From positions 1-64,000 of the forward strand of contig CAJNDS010002155.1 in the NCBI GenBank assembly GCA_905221605.1: a stretch of DNA of 64,000 bases. Reading direction: 5' to 3'. Below are positions 21,166-32,106 of the stretch, in pieces. Positions within the stretch are counted from its first letter, which is position 1. Every line of letters begins with the position of its first letter. Below the pieces are notes generated by a model that saw nothing but the letters and a program-made list of their open reading frames with translations, was not told the origin of the DNA and did not search any database. The position numbers and the translations under genes are program-made. This DNA is from Symbiodinium natans (lineage: Eukaryota > Sar > Dinophyceae > Suessiales > Symbiodiniaceae).

Positions 21166-22070
21166 CTCCCAGAATCCAAACGCCAGCCGCGTCTTTCCTG
21201 GCAAAGCGGGGAAGAGGGTTTAGGGTTTAGGATTTAGGGTTTAGGGTTTAGGGCTTGGGGGAGCTGAGAATCGCGCTGGGGGGGGGGGGGGGGGTTAGGG
21301 GGTTTCGGGGGTTTAGGTTGGGATGCTCCCCCTCATAAGAGTCCTTAACGGGGACGAGAATTGGGGGGGGGGTACTGCAATCCAGATTCAGGACTGGAAG
21401 TGTAAAAGGGGGAACATCCCAAGGTTTAGGGGTTTCTGCATGCCATCTTTGCGGGACGAGGCGCATCCATGGCCGAGACAACGAGCCCTTTAGGTAATTA
21501 AAACCCTAACCCTAGACCCTAAACTTCCTAAACTTCCTAAACTTCCTAAACTTCCTAAACCAAACCCCTCTAGCTAGGCTGAAGAAAGCCGACAAACACC
21601 AAACTCACCTCAGCGCTGTGGGCTGGCTAACTCTTGACTGCACACTACAGGTTGGGATGCTTCCCCCTTAAACTAACAGTCCTTGATAGGGATTTATAGT
21701 ACCCCCGATTATAATCCTGAACCCTAAACCCCTGAATGCTAAACTTTCAGGCCCTGGACTGTAAGCCCATGCCGCCAAGGAGCTCGGGCAGGGATGAAGC
21801 TCCCCCCAGAGGCGTGAGCGCATCGGCCGTGGGGAGATTGAGTCGCTCAGCCGTCTCAGCATGTCGGGGTTTAGGGCGTTGTGCTTATAGGGATGTTTAG
21901 GGTTTAGGGTTTAGGGTTTAGGGATGTTTAGGGTTTATGGATGTTTAGGGTTTAGGGTATGGGGGCGGGCGGGTGGGTCGGGCTTAGGGCTACTGAGGGT
22001 TGGGAAGGCTTGGAATGCTCAAGATGCGGAGGTTCAATGCCACCAAATCAAGCGGGAACCATCCATTTGA
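21166..22070 (+). CDS. Five-exon gene with fully consistent phases, product unknown
   Basis: Exons: 21166-21217 (LPESKRQPRLSWQSGEE, donor GTTTAGGG), 21430-21493 (VSACHLCGTRRIHGRDNEPF, donor GTAATT), 21578-21650 (LKKADKHQTHLSAVGWLTLD, donor GTTGGG), 21751-21868 (ALDCKPMPPRSSGRDEAPPR, donor GTTTAGGG), 22024-22070 (AEVQCHQIKREPSI, TGA). The sum is 354 nt and every junction keeps frame. Introns 1 and 3 carry family A elements; the donor of intron 3 is the first bases of the element. The 5' end is not found. Basic, Cys/His-containing, no known domain. Confidence 0.75.
21322..21424. mobile_element. TIR element, family A
   Basis: Ends TTGGGATGCTCCCCCTC and GGGGGAACATCCCAA, within intron 1 of the gene at 21166-22070. 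Confidence 0.8.
21651..21720. mobile_element. TIR element, family A, starting at an exon edge
   Basis: GTTGGGATGCTTCCCCCTTA follows the exon end at 21650 directly. The right end is truncated or diverged. Confidence 0.65.
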
Positions 22071-22159
22071 ATATAAAGAGGGGCCCGCACAAAAAAAAAC
22101 GAGAGCTACCCTCATGTAGTCCATAACCAGACATACCCCTGAAGCTTAACCCGTAAACC

Positions 22160-22272
22160 CTAGTCTTCCCCAAAGCCACCGTCCGTCGCCGGCTTCCCCA
22201 AACCTGCCTTGGCCAGCATGCGCAAGATGCTCCGATGATAGGGCTGGGTGAAATCGAGCTGGTACGTGCCTC
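22160..22272 (-). CDS. Terminal exon, product unknown (converges with plus gene)
   Basis: After TATTGCAG; reads GTYQLDFTQPYHRSILRMLA then KAGLGKPATDGGFGED and TAG. Upstream islands 22390-22441 (TAALASVFLGVRVTRK, donor GTCTTGG) and 22440-22545 (KVFITKTLMCLIKQIGAFSY) may be earlier exons. Its 3' end lies only 90 bp from that of the plus gene. Confidence 0.6.
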
Positions 22273-22743
22273 CTGCAATAGCGCTTGCTCGCAAAAAGGC
22301 GTGGCAAGGAACTCATGAAAAAACCTTCCGGTCCGAAGGTCCCAAGGATCCCCAAACCATCCCAAACCCAACCAGTCCTGCCCCAAGACCTTTTGCGCGT
22401 AACCCGAACGCCAAGAAACACTGACGCAAGGGCGGCCGTCTGAACCAGCGTGGAGCAACACGTTACCATAGCTGAATGCCCCAATCTGTTTGATAAGGCA
22501 CATCAAGGTCTTTGTAATGAAGACTTTGGGTGGGAGGCACCTCCCCCTGCCCCCCCTCCCCCCTCCTCCCCCCCCGGTGCCCCTCAAAGCATAATTCAGG
22601 CGATGCTACAGAAACCAATCACCTGCAGCCCTTGCATCCTTCAGCCCCCTAAGCAGGAATCCTATTATACCTTTCGCCCGATCTACGCTCCTTGAAACAC
22701 TACGTGCATTTAAGAACCTAGAGAACCAAGCCCTAAACCCTAG

Positions 22744-23105
22744 GCCCCGCGTGTCCTGGGCTGCTGGGCCGGAAGCATGGACCCCCTTGCTCGGTGTGGC
22801 CCTGCGCGTCCTTGGAGTGCTTCGACAGTTTTCTTTGCCGGCGTGATGTGAGGGGAGGGGCAGGGGCTTTGAATGGGAGATCTTGACGTCCAGCGCAATG
22901 CTAGAAGCAGCTGGGTGCCCCTTTAACTAAAGGCTCTTGCACGGCACTTGTACATACTTCTACCCTCGCCCCATTGGGTGGTATCACAAGGGAGCACAGC
23001 TCGAGCTGGAAACAGGGTATGCTTGTGAGTGCCGTCAGTTGAAGGCGGCATCAGTCTGTTATGTTATATTCAGCAGTGAAAAGTGTGGCTCACGCCCTTT
23101 AAGCT
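22744..23105 (+). CDS. Cys-rich gene fragment, product unknown
   Basis: Exon 22744-22847 reads PACPGLLGRKHGPPCSVWPC then ASLECFDSFLCRRD, donor GTGAGG. A later exon, about 22942-23105, reads YFYPRPIGWYHKGAQLELET then GYACECRQLKAASVCYVIFS. A short exon near 22892 (RNARSSW) may sit between. Cys-rich; extracellular or metal-binding is only a guess. Confidence 0.55.
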
Positions 23106-23168
23106 TGAATCCGTAAAACCAAAAGCTGAAACCCTAAAATCCTGACACCTGAAGAAACAACCTCTCAC

Positions 23169-23245
23169 CCTTCTGGTGGAGAATTTATCGGACCCATAGC
23201 TTGGACGTGCCTCGGTTCTTGCTGCTTAGTTGCAACCACGGCGTT
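23169..23245 (-). CDS. Exon, product unknown
   Basis: After AACTGAAG; reads NAVVATKQQEPRHVQAMGPI and ends at donor GTGAGA. Confidence 0.55.
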
Positions 23246-23339
23246 CTTCAGTTCTTGGGGCTTTGAACTTTCGGGCTTACTGAACCTTGAGCTGAGATTT
23301 GTTGAGGGTTTTTGGTGCATAGGATTTAGGGTTCACTAT

Positions 23340-23507
23340 GGTGTACTGTTTAGGGCTGAGGGCGGCAGACAAGTGGCCGAAAAGCAGCCCGCCAAGTCCA
23401 CGTTGCGGAGGCAGGCGGCCTATCGGCTGACCCAAAGAAAACCCCAAACCCGAATGAAGGAGGGCCTTGAGAATCCACGTAAGGTGGCCCTGAACCAAAA
23501 TCCAACC
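23340..23507. CDS. Coding island, strand uncertain
   Basis: Plus reads QVAEKQPAKSTLRRQAAYRL then TQRKPQTRMKEGLENP, open for 47 codons. Minus reads AACLRNVDLAGCFSATCLPP. Both are protein-like; I cannot choose. Confidence 0.35.
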
Positions 23508-23612
23508 TAAACCCTAAAACCCTCAACCCTAAAACCCTAAACCCTAAACCCTAAACCCTAAACCCTAAACCCTAAACCCTAAACCCTAAACCCTAAACCC
23601 TAAACCCTAAAC

Positions 23613-23668
23613 CCACCCAGGAAAGACACCCCACAGTGCTACAGCCACGAGCCGACAGGCCTCGATTC
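23613..23668 (-). CDS. Exon before a telomere-type donor
   Basis: After GTTTCAG; reads IEACRLVAVALWGVFPGW and ends at GTTTAGGG. Hydrophobic, maybe a membrane segment. Confidence 0.5.
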
Positions 23669-23719
23669 CTGAAACTCTGCGCCCCAAACTCGTCTCTTAC
23701 ACCCTCCAGGGGCCCTTAG

Positions 23720-24145
23720 CACTGCTACTAGTGGTAGGTTTAAGTCGACCCTGCCGGGGTGAAGTCGTGCCAAGCCCATGTGCCGCAGGGTTTGGGCTTA
23801 CTTTCTCATATCCCCGACACATCTTATATTTCATCAGACCCAGAGTTTTGCGGTCTTATAGTACTGTGCACATGGTTTTGGAACATTTCCGGATCGTTGT
23901 TTGTGCTGGAACCAATTGAAAACCGCTTACAAATGCCGTTTTAAGGCTTCTCAACCCACTGTGCACAGCTCCGGTGCCATTTTTGTAGAAAGGCGCGAAA
24001 GCTCTCAAAAGCCATGTGCCCCTGGGGTTTCGCTGCTGCTGGGCCGACTTTACACCGCCTGGGGTGACTTCCTTCCTCTGCCTTGTTTTGCTGTGTGCCG
24101 CAGGGGTTGGGCCGACTTTACACCGGGTGGGTCGAGATAAACCCG
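23720..24145. other. Low-GC region, no firm gene
   Basis: Overlapping open frames at 23731-24140 without exon-like borders. GGGCCGACTTTACACCG occurs twice (about 24041 and 24111). Confidence 0.4.
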
Positions 24146-24597
24146 GCGCTTGTATGTGGGTTTAGGGTTTAGGGTACCGACCCTGCGCCCTACGCTACAG
24201 CCCCAATCCCCGAACGCGAAACCGCTAAACCATCAACATCCTAAACCACTAAACTCCGAAGCCTAAACCCTGCAGAATCCCTCCTAACACTCCAAAAGCT
24301 TCAATCAAAACCACTCTTGAGCCCCCTAAGCCCTTTCTACCCTAAACCTCTTAAACCCCCAAACCTCTTAAACCACTGAAACCCAAAACCCCCTAAACCC
24401 CTAAACCCCCTAAACCCCCTCAACACCTAAACCCCTGGGAGTTTAAAACCCTAAAGCCCGAAAACCCGCCCCAAACCCCGCCCCCTGCGACCCCCAAACC
24501 TACACCCTAAAACCCGAAACCCTAAACCCTAAACCCTGAACCCTAAACCCTGAACCCTGAACCCTGAAGCCTGAACCCTGAACCCTGAACCCCACAC

Positions 24598-24660
24598 CTC
24601 GCTGCAGAGCAGTCGGAGGATGGATCGGCATCCAAGGATCCCCAGCGGGTTGTGGGCCAA
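24598..24660 (-). CDS. Leu-rich exon, product unknown
   Basis: After AAGCCCAG, 21 codons: LAHNPLGILGCRSILRLLCS plus E, donor GTGTGG. Plus strand is also open (QSEDGSASKDPQRV). Confidence 0.45.
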
Positions 24661-24967
24661 CTGGGCTTGTTAGGGGCTTGGTTTAGGGTTTAGGGTTTAG
24701 GGTTTGGGGTTTAGGGTTTAGGGTTTAGGGTTTAGGGTTTAGGGTTTAGGGTTTAGGGTTTAGGGTTTATAAGGGTTAAGGGTTTTGGGTTGAGGGTTTA
24801 GGGTTTTGGGTTTAGGGTTTACGGTTTACTAGGCTGGGCTCAAAGGGCTTGGGGTTTCCGGTTTCTCAAGTTTCGGAGACGCTATTGAAAGAGCGTTGGG
24901 TCAAAAGGGAGGGACTTGAAGGCCAAAGCCCTCAACCCTCAAAGCCCTAAATTCCATCAGACCTCTA

Positions 24968-25076
24968 TATGGGTGGTTGTCAAAATTATGACCCCTTTTG
25001 GGGTACCCGAAATCATAGGTGCCGTATCATAATAGGGATGCAAAAAGGGACCAAAATGTTGACAACCACCCCTATA
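24968..25076. mobile_element. TIR element, family H, with flanking duplication
   Basis: GGTGGTTGTCAAAATTATGA pairs with the right end, which reads ACCAAAATGTTGACAACCACC. CTATATG lies immediately left, and again one base to the right. The cleanest single element in the window. Confidence 0.88.
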
Positions 25077-25271
25077 TGAGTTCTGTCAGCCCAGAGCCCC
25101 CTATGGCCGCTGCACCTCAAGAGTGCCTGCGCGCCTACCGGGCCCCTAAACCCTAAACCCGAAACCCCGGAACCCTAAACCCCGACCCCTCAACCTCTCA
25201 ACCCCTACCCACCCCGCCCCCCCTCCCCTAAACTCTCAATCAAGAGTGCGTGCACGCCGAAAGGCTCAAAA

Positions 25272-25350
25272 GCTATGAGGTTGGGAGTCGAGTTCATAAG
25301 GCAAGCTGCGGAGTTTCTGAACCCTGGCCCCGAATCTATGATTGCCAAGG
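25272..25350 (+). CDS. Exon, product unknown
   Basis: After CAAAAG; reads MRLGVEFIRQAAEFLNPGPE then SMIAK, donor GTTTCG. Confidence 0.55.
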
Positions 25351-25645
25351 GTTTCGGGTTTAGGGTTTATCCCCTTATAAAGGAGCAGAATTCTTGTCTC
25401 ACGTCTTACAGTGAGACTTCGCTCTAGACTACCCCAAGAGCTCATGAAGCTCTACTAAGGCCACGAGCAGTCAAGGCACCACCAGCCTCCGTAGCTTGGG
25501 ATGTTCCCCGAGCCTCCGAGGCGTTGAGACATGCGAGTTCTGCATCTACGGCACTGTAGGCATTCTTCTCTACATGATGCCCCTTTTGTTTAAGGGGTTT
25601 TCTACTGGGTGCCCAGAAGAAGGACCCTCATTTAAGGAACCCTAC

Positions 25646-25850
25646 CATGTTGGAGCCCGCGTAGCACGAAACGGCCGAGGGACACATCTTCCAGAATCAG
25701 AGCGGCGCGATAGTCGATCCTGAGAGAGTTTCGGGCTTGGCGTGGGGAATGTCGAGAGAACTCGGGAACCTCTCTGCAACGCCTCCTGTAAAGACCCTGT
25801 ATAGTGCTGGAAGAGCATATCTTCAGTGGGCTGCTGATGTCAGAAGAACT
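25646..25850 (-). CDS. Large exon, product unknown, two candidate frames
   Basis: One frame reads VPEFSRHSPRQARNSLRIDY then RAALILEDVSLGRFVLRGLQ up to donor GTAGGG at 25645. The other reads PTEDMLFQHYTGSLQEALQR then GSRVLSTFPTPSPKLSQDRL. Both run into the same GTAGGG. Confidence 0.5.
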
Positions 25851-25919
25851 GCAAGCGCACACCCTTGAGCCTCCTGGAAAGCTCGAGAATCCCCCCCCCC
25901 CCCCCCCCGCACAAAAACA

Positions 25920-26538
<619 letters not shown>

Positions 26539-26651
26539 CAGACCCTAGACCGACCTTTAAACCCGATAGACCCTGAACCCAAGCCACCCTTTACCCTCAA
26601 ACCCAGCCCCTATTAGCCCTGGACCCATTACCCTCTGCCACCTAAATCTTC

Positions 26652-26840
26652 AAACTCAACCCGGCTGAGGTGCTGGTCGGCCGCAAGATCCAAGTGCTGC
26701 AGATTTGGGATGCCTGGGCTTGTTAGGCCTTATGGGTTCCGAAGCTACTAGAAGATGGGGGGGGAGCCCTGTTTGTTTGAGTCGCTTTCTCAAGGATACA
26801 AAGCCCCCGTGCAAGCAAGGGAAATCAGGGCGGGGCACGG
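26652..26840 (+). CDS. Two plus exons, product unknown
   Basis: About 26652-26705 reads LNPAEVLVGRKIQVLQ. Exon 26767-26840 reads PCLFESLSQGYKAPVQAREI then RAGHG and ends at GTTTAGGG. Next island 26866-26907 reads DIGGSPQAKLTCGI. No family recognised. Confidence 0.5.
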
Positions 26841-26929
26841 GTTTAGGGTATTGCTGGACATCCTAGGATATCGGGGGAAGCCCTCAAGCCAAACTGACAT
26901 GCGGCATCGGTATATATTTTAGGGCAAGC

Positions 26930-27418
26930 CATAAACCCTAAACTCTAAACCCTAAGCCCTAAACTCTAAACCCCAAACTCTGAGCCCTAAAACCCCGAAC
27001 CCTGAACCCTAAACCGCAAATCCTGAACCCTAAGTCCCAAACCCTGAACCCATAAACCGCAAACCCTGAAATCCTAAACCCCCAACCCTGAACCTTTCAC
27101 CGCAAACCCCTTAAACCCCAAACCCGGAACCCTAAACCGCAAACCCTGAAACCCCAAACCCTGAGCCCTAAACCCAAAAGCCTAAACCCTAAACCGTGGA
27201 CCCCAACCCCTGAGCCCTAAACCACAAACCCTGAACCCTGAACCCCAAACCCAAAGCCTAAACCCTAAACCCTGAGCCCCAAACCCTAAACCCCAAAGCC
27301 TAAGCCCTAAACCCTGAACTCCAAACCCTAAACTCCCAAGCCCTAAACCCTAAACCCTAATCACTAAACCCCAAACCCTGAACCCTGAACCCTAAAACCT
27401 AAACCCCAAACCCCAAAC
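26930..27418 (-). repeat. Degenerate CCCTAAA block, no gene
   Basis: About 490 bp of CCCTAAA/CCCTGAA/CCCCAAA units with many substitutions. No exon-like island. Confidence 0.9.
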
Positions 27419-27657
27419 CCGAGAGCAAAGCTGCGGGCGATGGCTTCCAGAAGCCGGGAGATGGGTGTCAGGCGTCCGCCGGAAGGCGTTGACGAGTTCG
27501 AGCACCTGAAGGCTTCTTCTCTGGGATTTGTAGGGTTTAGGGTTTAGGGTCTAGGGTTTAGGGTTTAGGGTTTAGGGTTCTAGGGTTTTGCGTTTAGGGA
27601 CCCTAAACTTTAAGGATTCTGGCGGTGTTTGGCTCTTTGGCTTTTTCCGACTTGGCT
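27419..27657 (-). CDS. Two-exon gene fragment, product unknown
   Basis: Exon 27609-about 27657 reads AKSEKAKEPNTARILK and ends at GTTTAGGG. Exon 27419-27505, after GCCTTCAG, reads VLELVNAFRRTPDTHLPASG and ends at GTTTGG. The junction is phase 0 on both sides. Confidence 0.62.
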
Positions 27658-27805
27658 GGGACTCTCGGATATGGGGAGTAGGACGTAGGGATTCGAGGTT
27701 CTTCGGTTCAGGGTTTGGGCGTTTTAGGGGTTTAGGGTTTAGGGTTTAGGGTTTAGGGTTTAGGGTCTAGCATGCTGTGGTTCGGGGCAACGTCTACACC
27801 TCAAA

Positions 27806-27877
27806 CCCTGATGCCCCTGAAGGCCCTGAAGCCTCGCGCTTTCCAAGGTTGGGTCAGTTTTTTCGGGTGCCCTACAT
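27806..27877 (-). CDS. Exon, product unknown
   Basis: After ATGTAG; reads HPKKLTQPWKARGFRAFRGI, donor GTTTGA. Basic. Confidence 0.45.
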
Positions 27878-28008
27878 ACACGACCCTAAACCCTAAACCC
27901 TAAACCCCAAACCCTAAACCCTAAACCTTGTGACTTATCATAGGCACCCTGAAGAGACCATGATATAGAAGAAACTCCCTCCAAGAACTGCTGGAGTAAG
28001 GGGTTCAG

Positions 28009-28192
28009 GCTTGTGCCAGCCGTGTGTCTGCATTCCTTTTTGGACTTGCTGTCTATAGGCCCTGAGTTTAAGGGATACCTACCGATGCTTCGTCTTTCTT
28101 TGGAAGTCAGAGGAACCAGTCAAAAAGAGTCTAAGGTGCTTTGCGGATATGTTCCGTTGGCGAAGCACGATCTGTTTTGGAAGATGGCAGCT
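28009..28192 (+). CDS. Long exon ending at a family E element
   Basis: After GGTTCAG; reads LVPAVCLHSFLDLLSIGPEF, KGYLPMLRLSLEVRGTSQKE and VLCGYVPLAKHDLFWKMA. Right border GCTAGG is the first bases of the element (GC donor). No family recognised. Confidence 0.65.
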
Positions 28193-28341
28193 AGGCTGGC
28201 CCTTAAGACCCCCTGAAAAAATCTTCCCCAAATCAGGTTTTCGGGTTTAACTTTTAGGGCTTAGGGTCCAAGACACGCTGCCAAAAGAAGGGCCCTCTTG
28301 AACCCAATAAGGGCAACCATATACCAAATATCCCAATGTCC
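28190..28341. mobile_element. TIR element, family E
   Basis: Left GCTAGGCTGGCCCTTAAG, right CCCAATGTCCTACCTGGGA. Related copies at 35255-35345, 41866-41990 and 49364-49446 share CCTCTTNAACCCAATAA-like and CCTACCTGG ends. Confidence 0.65.
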
Positions 28342-28457
28342 TACCTGGGAAGCATCGGGGGCGTTGTGCAAACCCCAAACCCTAAACCCCAAACCCTAAA
28401 CCCTAAACCCTAAACCCCAAACCCTAAACCCTAAACCCCAAACCCTAAACCCTAAAC

Positions 28458-28546
28458 CCTGTGAGCCTCATAAGCTTTCATGGGCCGGTTTCTGGTGCCA
28501 GGGCACGCCAGGGTGTGGAGCGAAACATTCTTTGCCAGCATCTCAC
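28458..28546 (-). CDS. Exon before a telomere-type donor
   Basis: After CTGGGAG; reads EMLAKNVSLHTLACPGTRNR then PMKAYEAHR and ends at GTTTAGGG. Confidence 0.6.
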
Positions 28547-28699
28547 CTCCCAGGGCAGGTAGTTTAGGGTTTAGGGGTTTAGAGTTCATGGTCCGTGTAG
28601 GGGTTTAGGAGTGTAGGGTTGAGGGTTAGTTTAGGGGTTTAGGGGTTTAGGGTTTATTGGGGGTTTAGGGGTTTAGGGGTTCGTGTAGGTCATTCCCAG

Positions 28700-28771
28700 C
28701 ACATCCGAGAGCCAGATCCCAAGAAGGGGGACAAGGGACCCATTGCCAGCCTCAGAAGTCCCAAACCCTGA
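28700..28771 (+). CDS. Exon, product unknown
   Basis: After CATTCCCAG; reads HIREPDPKKGDKGPIASLRS; open to TGA at 28771. Confidence 0.5.
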   Translation, partial: HIREPDPKKGDKGPIASLRSPKP

Positions 28772-28859
28772 GCTTTACAAGGGTTTAGGGTTTAGGGTTT
28801 AGGGTGGTAGATTCGGGCCGATGGAGTAAGGTTCAGGGCCCAAGTTTAAGGCAACTGCA

Positions 28860-29324
28860 ATGCTCACAAAGCTCGGCGTGCAGGGCCTATCGTCGAAAAG
28901 CACTGCTCATCGAAGGAGTTCCAGCTCAGATCGAGTAGCTGGAGCCTGGATGGAATGGGCACACACTGGAGGTCTACGTTACAGGGTCCCTACTTCTCTC
29001 CTCTGCAGAATCGCATCTGGTGCCTTACTACAACAACCTATGTGCATAAGAGGAGTCTAGACAGGGAATCCAATGAACTAGATGTAGAATCAGCTCTTGG
29101 GTATAAGGCGATCAAGATGAAGATTTTCCCTCACTTGCCCTCCCTGCTTCCACGCCCAACATAGAAAGCACGCCGCCTGTCATTAGCGAGCAGGATGTGC
29201 AGACAGTCCTGAGCAGCCCGGGCCACAACCCAATGCCATACTGCTTAGGGTCCCAAGGCCCAAGTAGTACCCTGGACCTAGGGATGGGGTGGCTGAAGTC
29301 TGCAACCCTTTCGAGGGTTGTAGC
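28860..29324 (+). CDS. Gene region with several exons, product unknown
   Basis: Three consecutive open stretches: 28860-29000 (MLTKLGVQGLSSKSTAHRRS), 29009-29164 (NRIWCLTTTTYVHKRSLDRE then SNELDVESALGYKAIKMKIF), 29166-29321 (ESTPPVISEQDVQTVLSSPG then HNPMPYC). The last ends at a partial family C element. Joins are unresolved. Confidence 0.5.
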
Positions 29325-29427
29325 TATTTGGGGGTTTCCGAAACTAGGGTACCCCAGATATACCCCAAAAATGCTCTAATCCTTCTGCAGCTTCAAAGGG
29401 TACACCCTATTCCACAGAAATCCCCAC

Positions 29428-31886
29428 TTAACCGTCTAGCTGATGCTGGCAGGCGGCTCGCCCGGAGATGTTGGTGTTGGCCAGCCTCAACTCCCTCAGC
29501 TCGTCGTGCTCCCCTGGGCCAGCGCTATAAAGCCACTCGCCATCCCAAAACCCTCCACAGCAACAAAAAGCCAGGCATCTAAACCCTACAACCCCTACTG
29601 CAAATACTCTAAACCCTAAACCCTAAACCCTAAACCCTGAACCCTAAACCCTGAACCCTAAACCCTCAACCCCAAACCCCCAAACCCTGCTTGCAGCTCA
29701 GAGTGCGGAGGGTGCTGGCGATGTGCACTTGGGCGGCCAGGCTAAGGTGGACGCCACTGAGGTCCAGGCTGCCTGGGATGGAAGACATGGGAGCTTCCAA
29801 AGAGCTTCAGTCCCAAGGAGGGGGGGGTCTAGGGCTGGTTTGGGGCAGCGCGCCCTTTCGAATGTTGGGTTGGGCCATTCTGCCTGCAGGGGTTAGGGGG
29901 CCTTAGGGTGGACACGGGTTTATAGGGGGTAGAACCCCTAAACCCTAAAATTTAGGGCGTCTCCGGGATCTTGCCAGTATAGGGCAGAAACCCTAAACCC
30001 TAAACCCTAAACCCTAAACCCTCTGTTCAGACATGATTGAACGACAAGGGCTGCAGATTTCGCCACGCCGCGTAGCCGTGCAGCTTGCTCACCTTGGCTT
30101 GCAGGGTTTTAGGGTCTAGGGTTTAGGGTTTAGGAAGTTTAGGGTTTAGGGTGTTTTTAGAAGGGTTTAGGGTTTAGGGTTTGGTGTTTAGGGCTAAGGT
30201 GTTTCAAAGGCGTAGGAGGCTATGTGGATCCTAATTAATAGCATTGATGTATTTGTAACACCTGGATGACACATGCTGCCAAAACTTTCCGAAGATTGCC
30301 TGCCTAATTGGAATGGGGGGGGGGGGGGGGGCGCGTGGAGTTGATCTAAATTGCGGCCGTTTGTTTCAATCTCTATAATGGCCCATCTTCTTGATACGGA
30401 AATTGAAAGATGCCAACCAGGTGTCCTCAACCACGGTGAACAGGGCACGCGTTCCTCAAGCCACAGCCAAACACTTTCCGGACCCCGAAAGCCCAAAAAC
30501 CCGCTCCCGCGTGACCGCTTACCAAGCGACTTTCCACCAGAGCCGCCAGCTTCGTCGCTGTCTTCAGAGCCAGCGCATGGCCTCTGTGACCAGAGATGAT
30601 TTTGGAAACTAAGCCCTCAACCCTGACTCCAGGCCTGCCCTCCCCGAAACCCGAGACCCTAGACCCTAGACCCTAAACCCTAAACCCTAGACCCTAAACC
30701 CTAACCACAAAAGAGGGCTCAAAGTCCAAAACCCCTACAGTAACTCAAAATCCTTCATCGCAAACCACCACTTCCAAGGCCGTGATGCAATTGGCCAGGC
30801 TGAGGCGGGCGAGTGTAGCTGGGAGCTCCTGGTGAAGGACCTGGGCTTCGAAACCCTGATTGTTTTACTAACTATGTGCGCGAAAACCGACTGGGGCCGA
30901 TATTCGCGGTGTTGGGCTTGTGGCTTAGAGGGCAGGGGCGCCACTGTGGGGAGTTTGCAGTTGGCTTCAGATGGCAGCGGTACCACCAACAAGACGGAGC
31001 TGTGAGTTACACAATGCAGCATGACGAGAATGCCAGGCCTTCTTCTCGCCACCATCGCTATCCACATCGCCCCACCACCACCATAATCACCCCCTTTAAT
31101 CCCCTTTAAAACCTAAACCCTAAAGCCGTGTAAATCTAAAACCCTGAACCCCCAAACCCATCTCGGGTCTGCAGTTGCCGCTGCTCGGCCTGAGGTCAGA
31201 TGCCAAAAAACCCCGAAACCGATTTTTCTGGTGGCCCAAGCCTTGAACCCTCTTCAACCCCATAGGGGAACACAAAATAACCCTGAGCCTTAAACCTTTA
31301 GGGTTTGGGGGTTTGGGGTTTAGGGCTTAAAATTGTAGGATTTAGGGAACCAGGTTCAACACGTCGGGCTGCAGCGTCCAGGAAGGGTGCCATCGACTTG
31401 TCAGTGAGAAGCGGGTTGTTGCCTCAGGCGACACAGAAGCCTTAACGGGGTTTAAGGACTGGAGCTAGAGCTGCACCCCGGGTTAGAAGGCCAACCCCTC
31501 GACCCAAGCCAGGATCTCTTGGAGGCGCGGGGTCCTTGTTGTGATTCCACACTGGGGATCGACACTGCACATCGACATCGACATTGCTGCCAAGGTCAGG
31601 CTTTAAGTGTGTGAGGGTTTATGCAGGAGGCGTCGGCAAGAGCTCTTAGCCCGAAGTCCTTCTAGGGATCCTTCTAGGGCGTTTTGTGTGCCTCGCAACT
31701 TGGACCATCCAGGCCAGACGAGAAACCTGGACCCGACAAGCAGGGTTTGAGGATTAGGGCCTAAACCCCAAACCCTCAACCCTCAACCCTAAACCCTGGG
31801 AAATCCTGGACCAAGGGGCTAAGATCGATCGCCTTGGCGGTCGCCACCCTACCCAGCATGCCCGTAATGGCTTTCAGGTCCTTGTC
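29428..31886 (-). CDS. LRR-like multi-exon gene
   Basis: Minus exons with leucine-rich-repeat spacing: 31795-31886 (DKDLKAITGMLGRVATAKAI, donor GTTTAGGG), 31351-31422 (NNPLLTDKSMAPFLDAAARR), 30747-30845 (LPATLARLSLANCITALEVV), 30027-30100 (KLHGYAAWRNLQPLSFNHV), 29686-29768 (LDLSGVHLSLAAQVHIASTL), 29428-29513 (HDELRELRLANTNISGRAAC, TAA). The last junction keeps phase; earlier ones are incomplete. LxxLxL and NxI/L patterns suggest cytosolic ribonuclease-inhibitor-type LRRs, common in protists; the partner cannot be inferred. Some islands between are also open on plus. Confidence 0.55.
30421..30612 (+). CDS. Terminal exon, product unknown (inside minus LRR span)
   Basis: 64 codons open to TAA: VSSTTVNRARVPQATAKHFP, DPESPKTRSRVTAYQATFHQ, SRQLRRCLQSQRMASVTRDD. 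Basic. If real it is nested against the minus LRR-like gene. Confidence 0.45.
   Translation: MSSTTVNRARVPQATAKHFPDPESPKTRSRVTAYQATFHQSRQLRRCLQSQRMASVTRDDFGN
31175..31246 (+). CDS. Terminal exon, product unknown
   Basis: After GTCTGCAG; 23 codons: LPLLGLRSDAKKPRNRFFWW then PKP and TGA. Confidence 0.4.
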   Translation: MPLLGLRSDAKKPRNRFFWWPKP

Positions 31887-32106
31887 CTGAGCTGGTTGGG
31901 GGTTCAGTGGGGAAGGACAGCTGCGGAGAAGCGCACCCACATCCTATTTATGCTGCAGCGCTTTTTGGGTGAATGATGGGTACTTGAGGTACGCCCGTAG
32001 GCTCCCAAGCCCACCCAAACTTGTACCCTCCCCCTAAACCCCCCTAAACACCCTAAACCCCCTAAACCCTAGACCCTAAACCCTAAACCCTAAACCCTAT
32101 GCTGGC

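Noticed and set aside
26652-26720. Rab-like switch peptide (KIQVLQIWD)
   Set aside because: Only a few residues, no P-loop nearby, and the WD part falls on a TTGGGATG sequence resembling a family A element start.
31003-31019. 17-bp intron GTGAGTTACACAATGCAG joining plus frames
   Set aside because: Too short to be spliced, and the overlapping minus frame shows LRR spacing.
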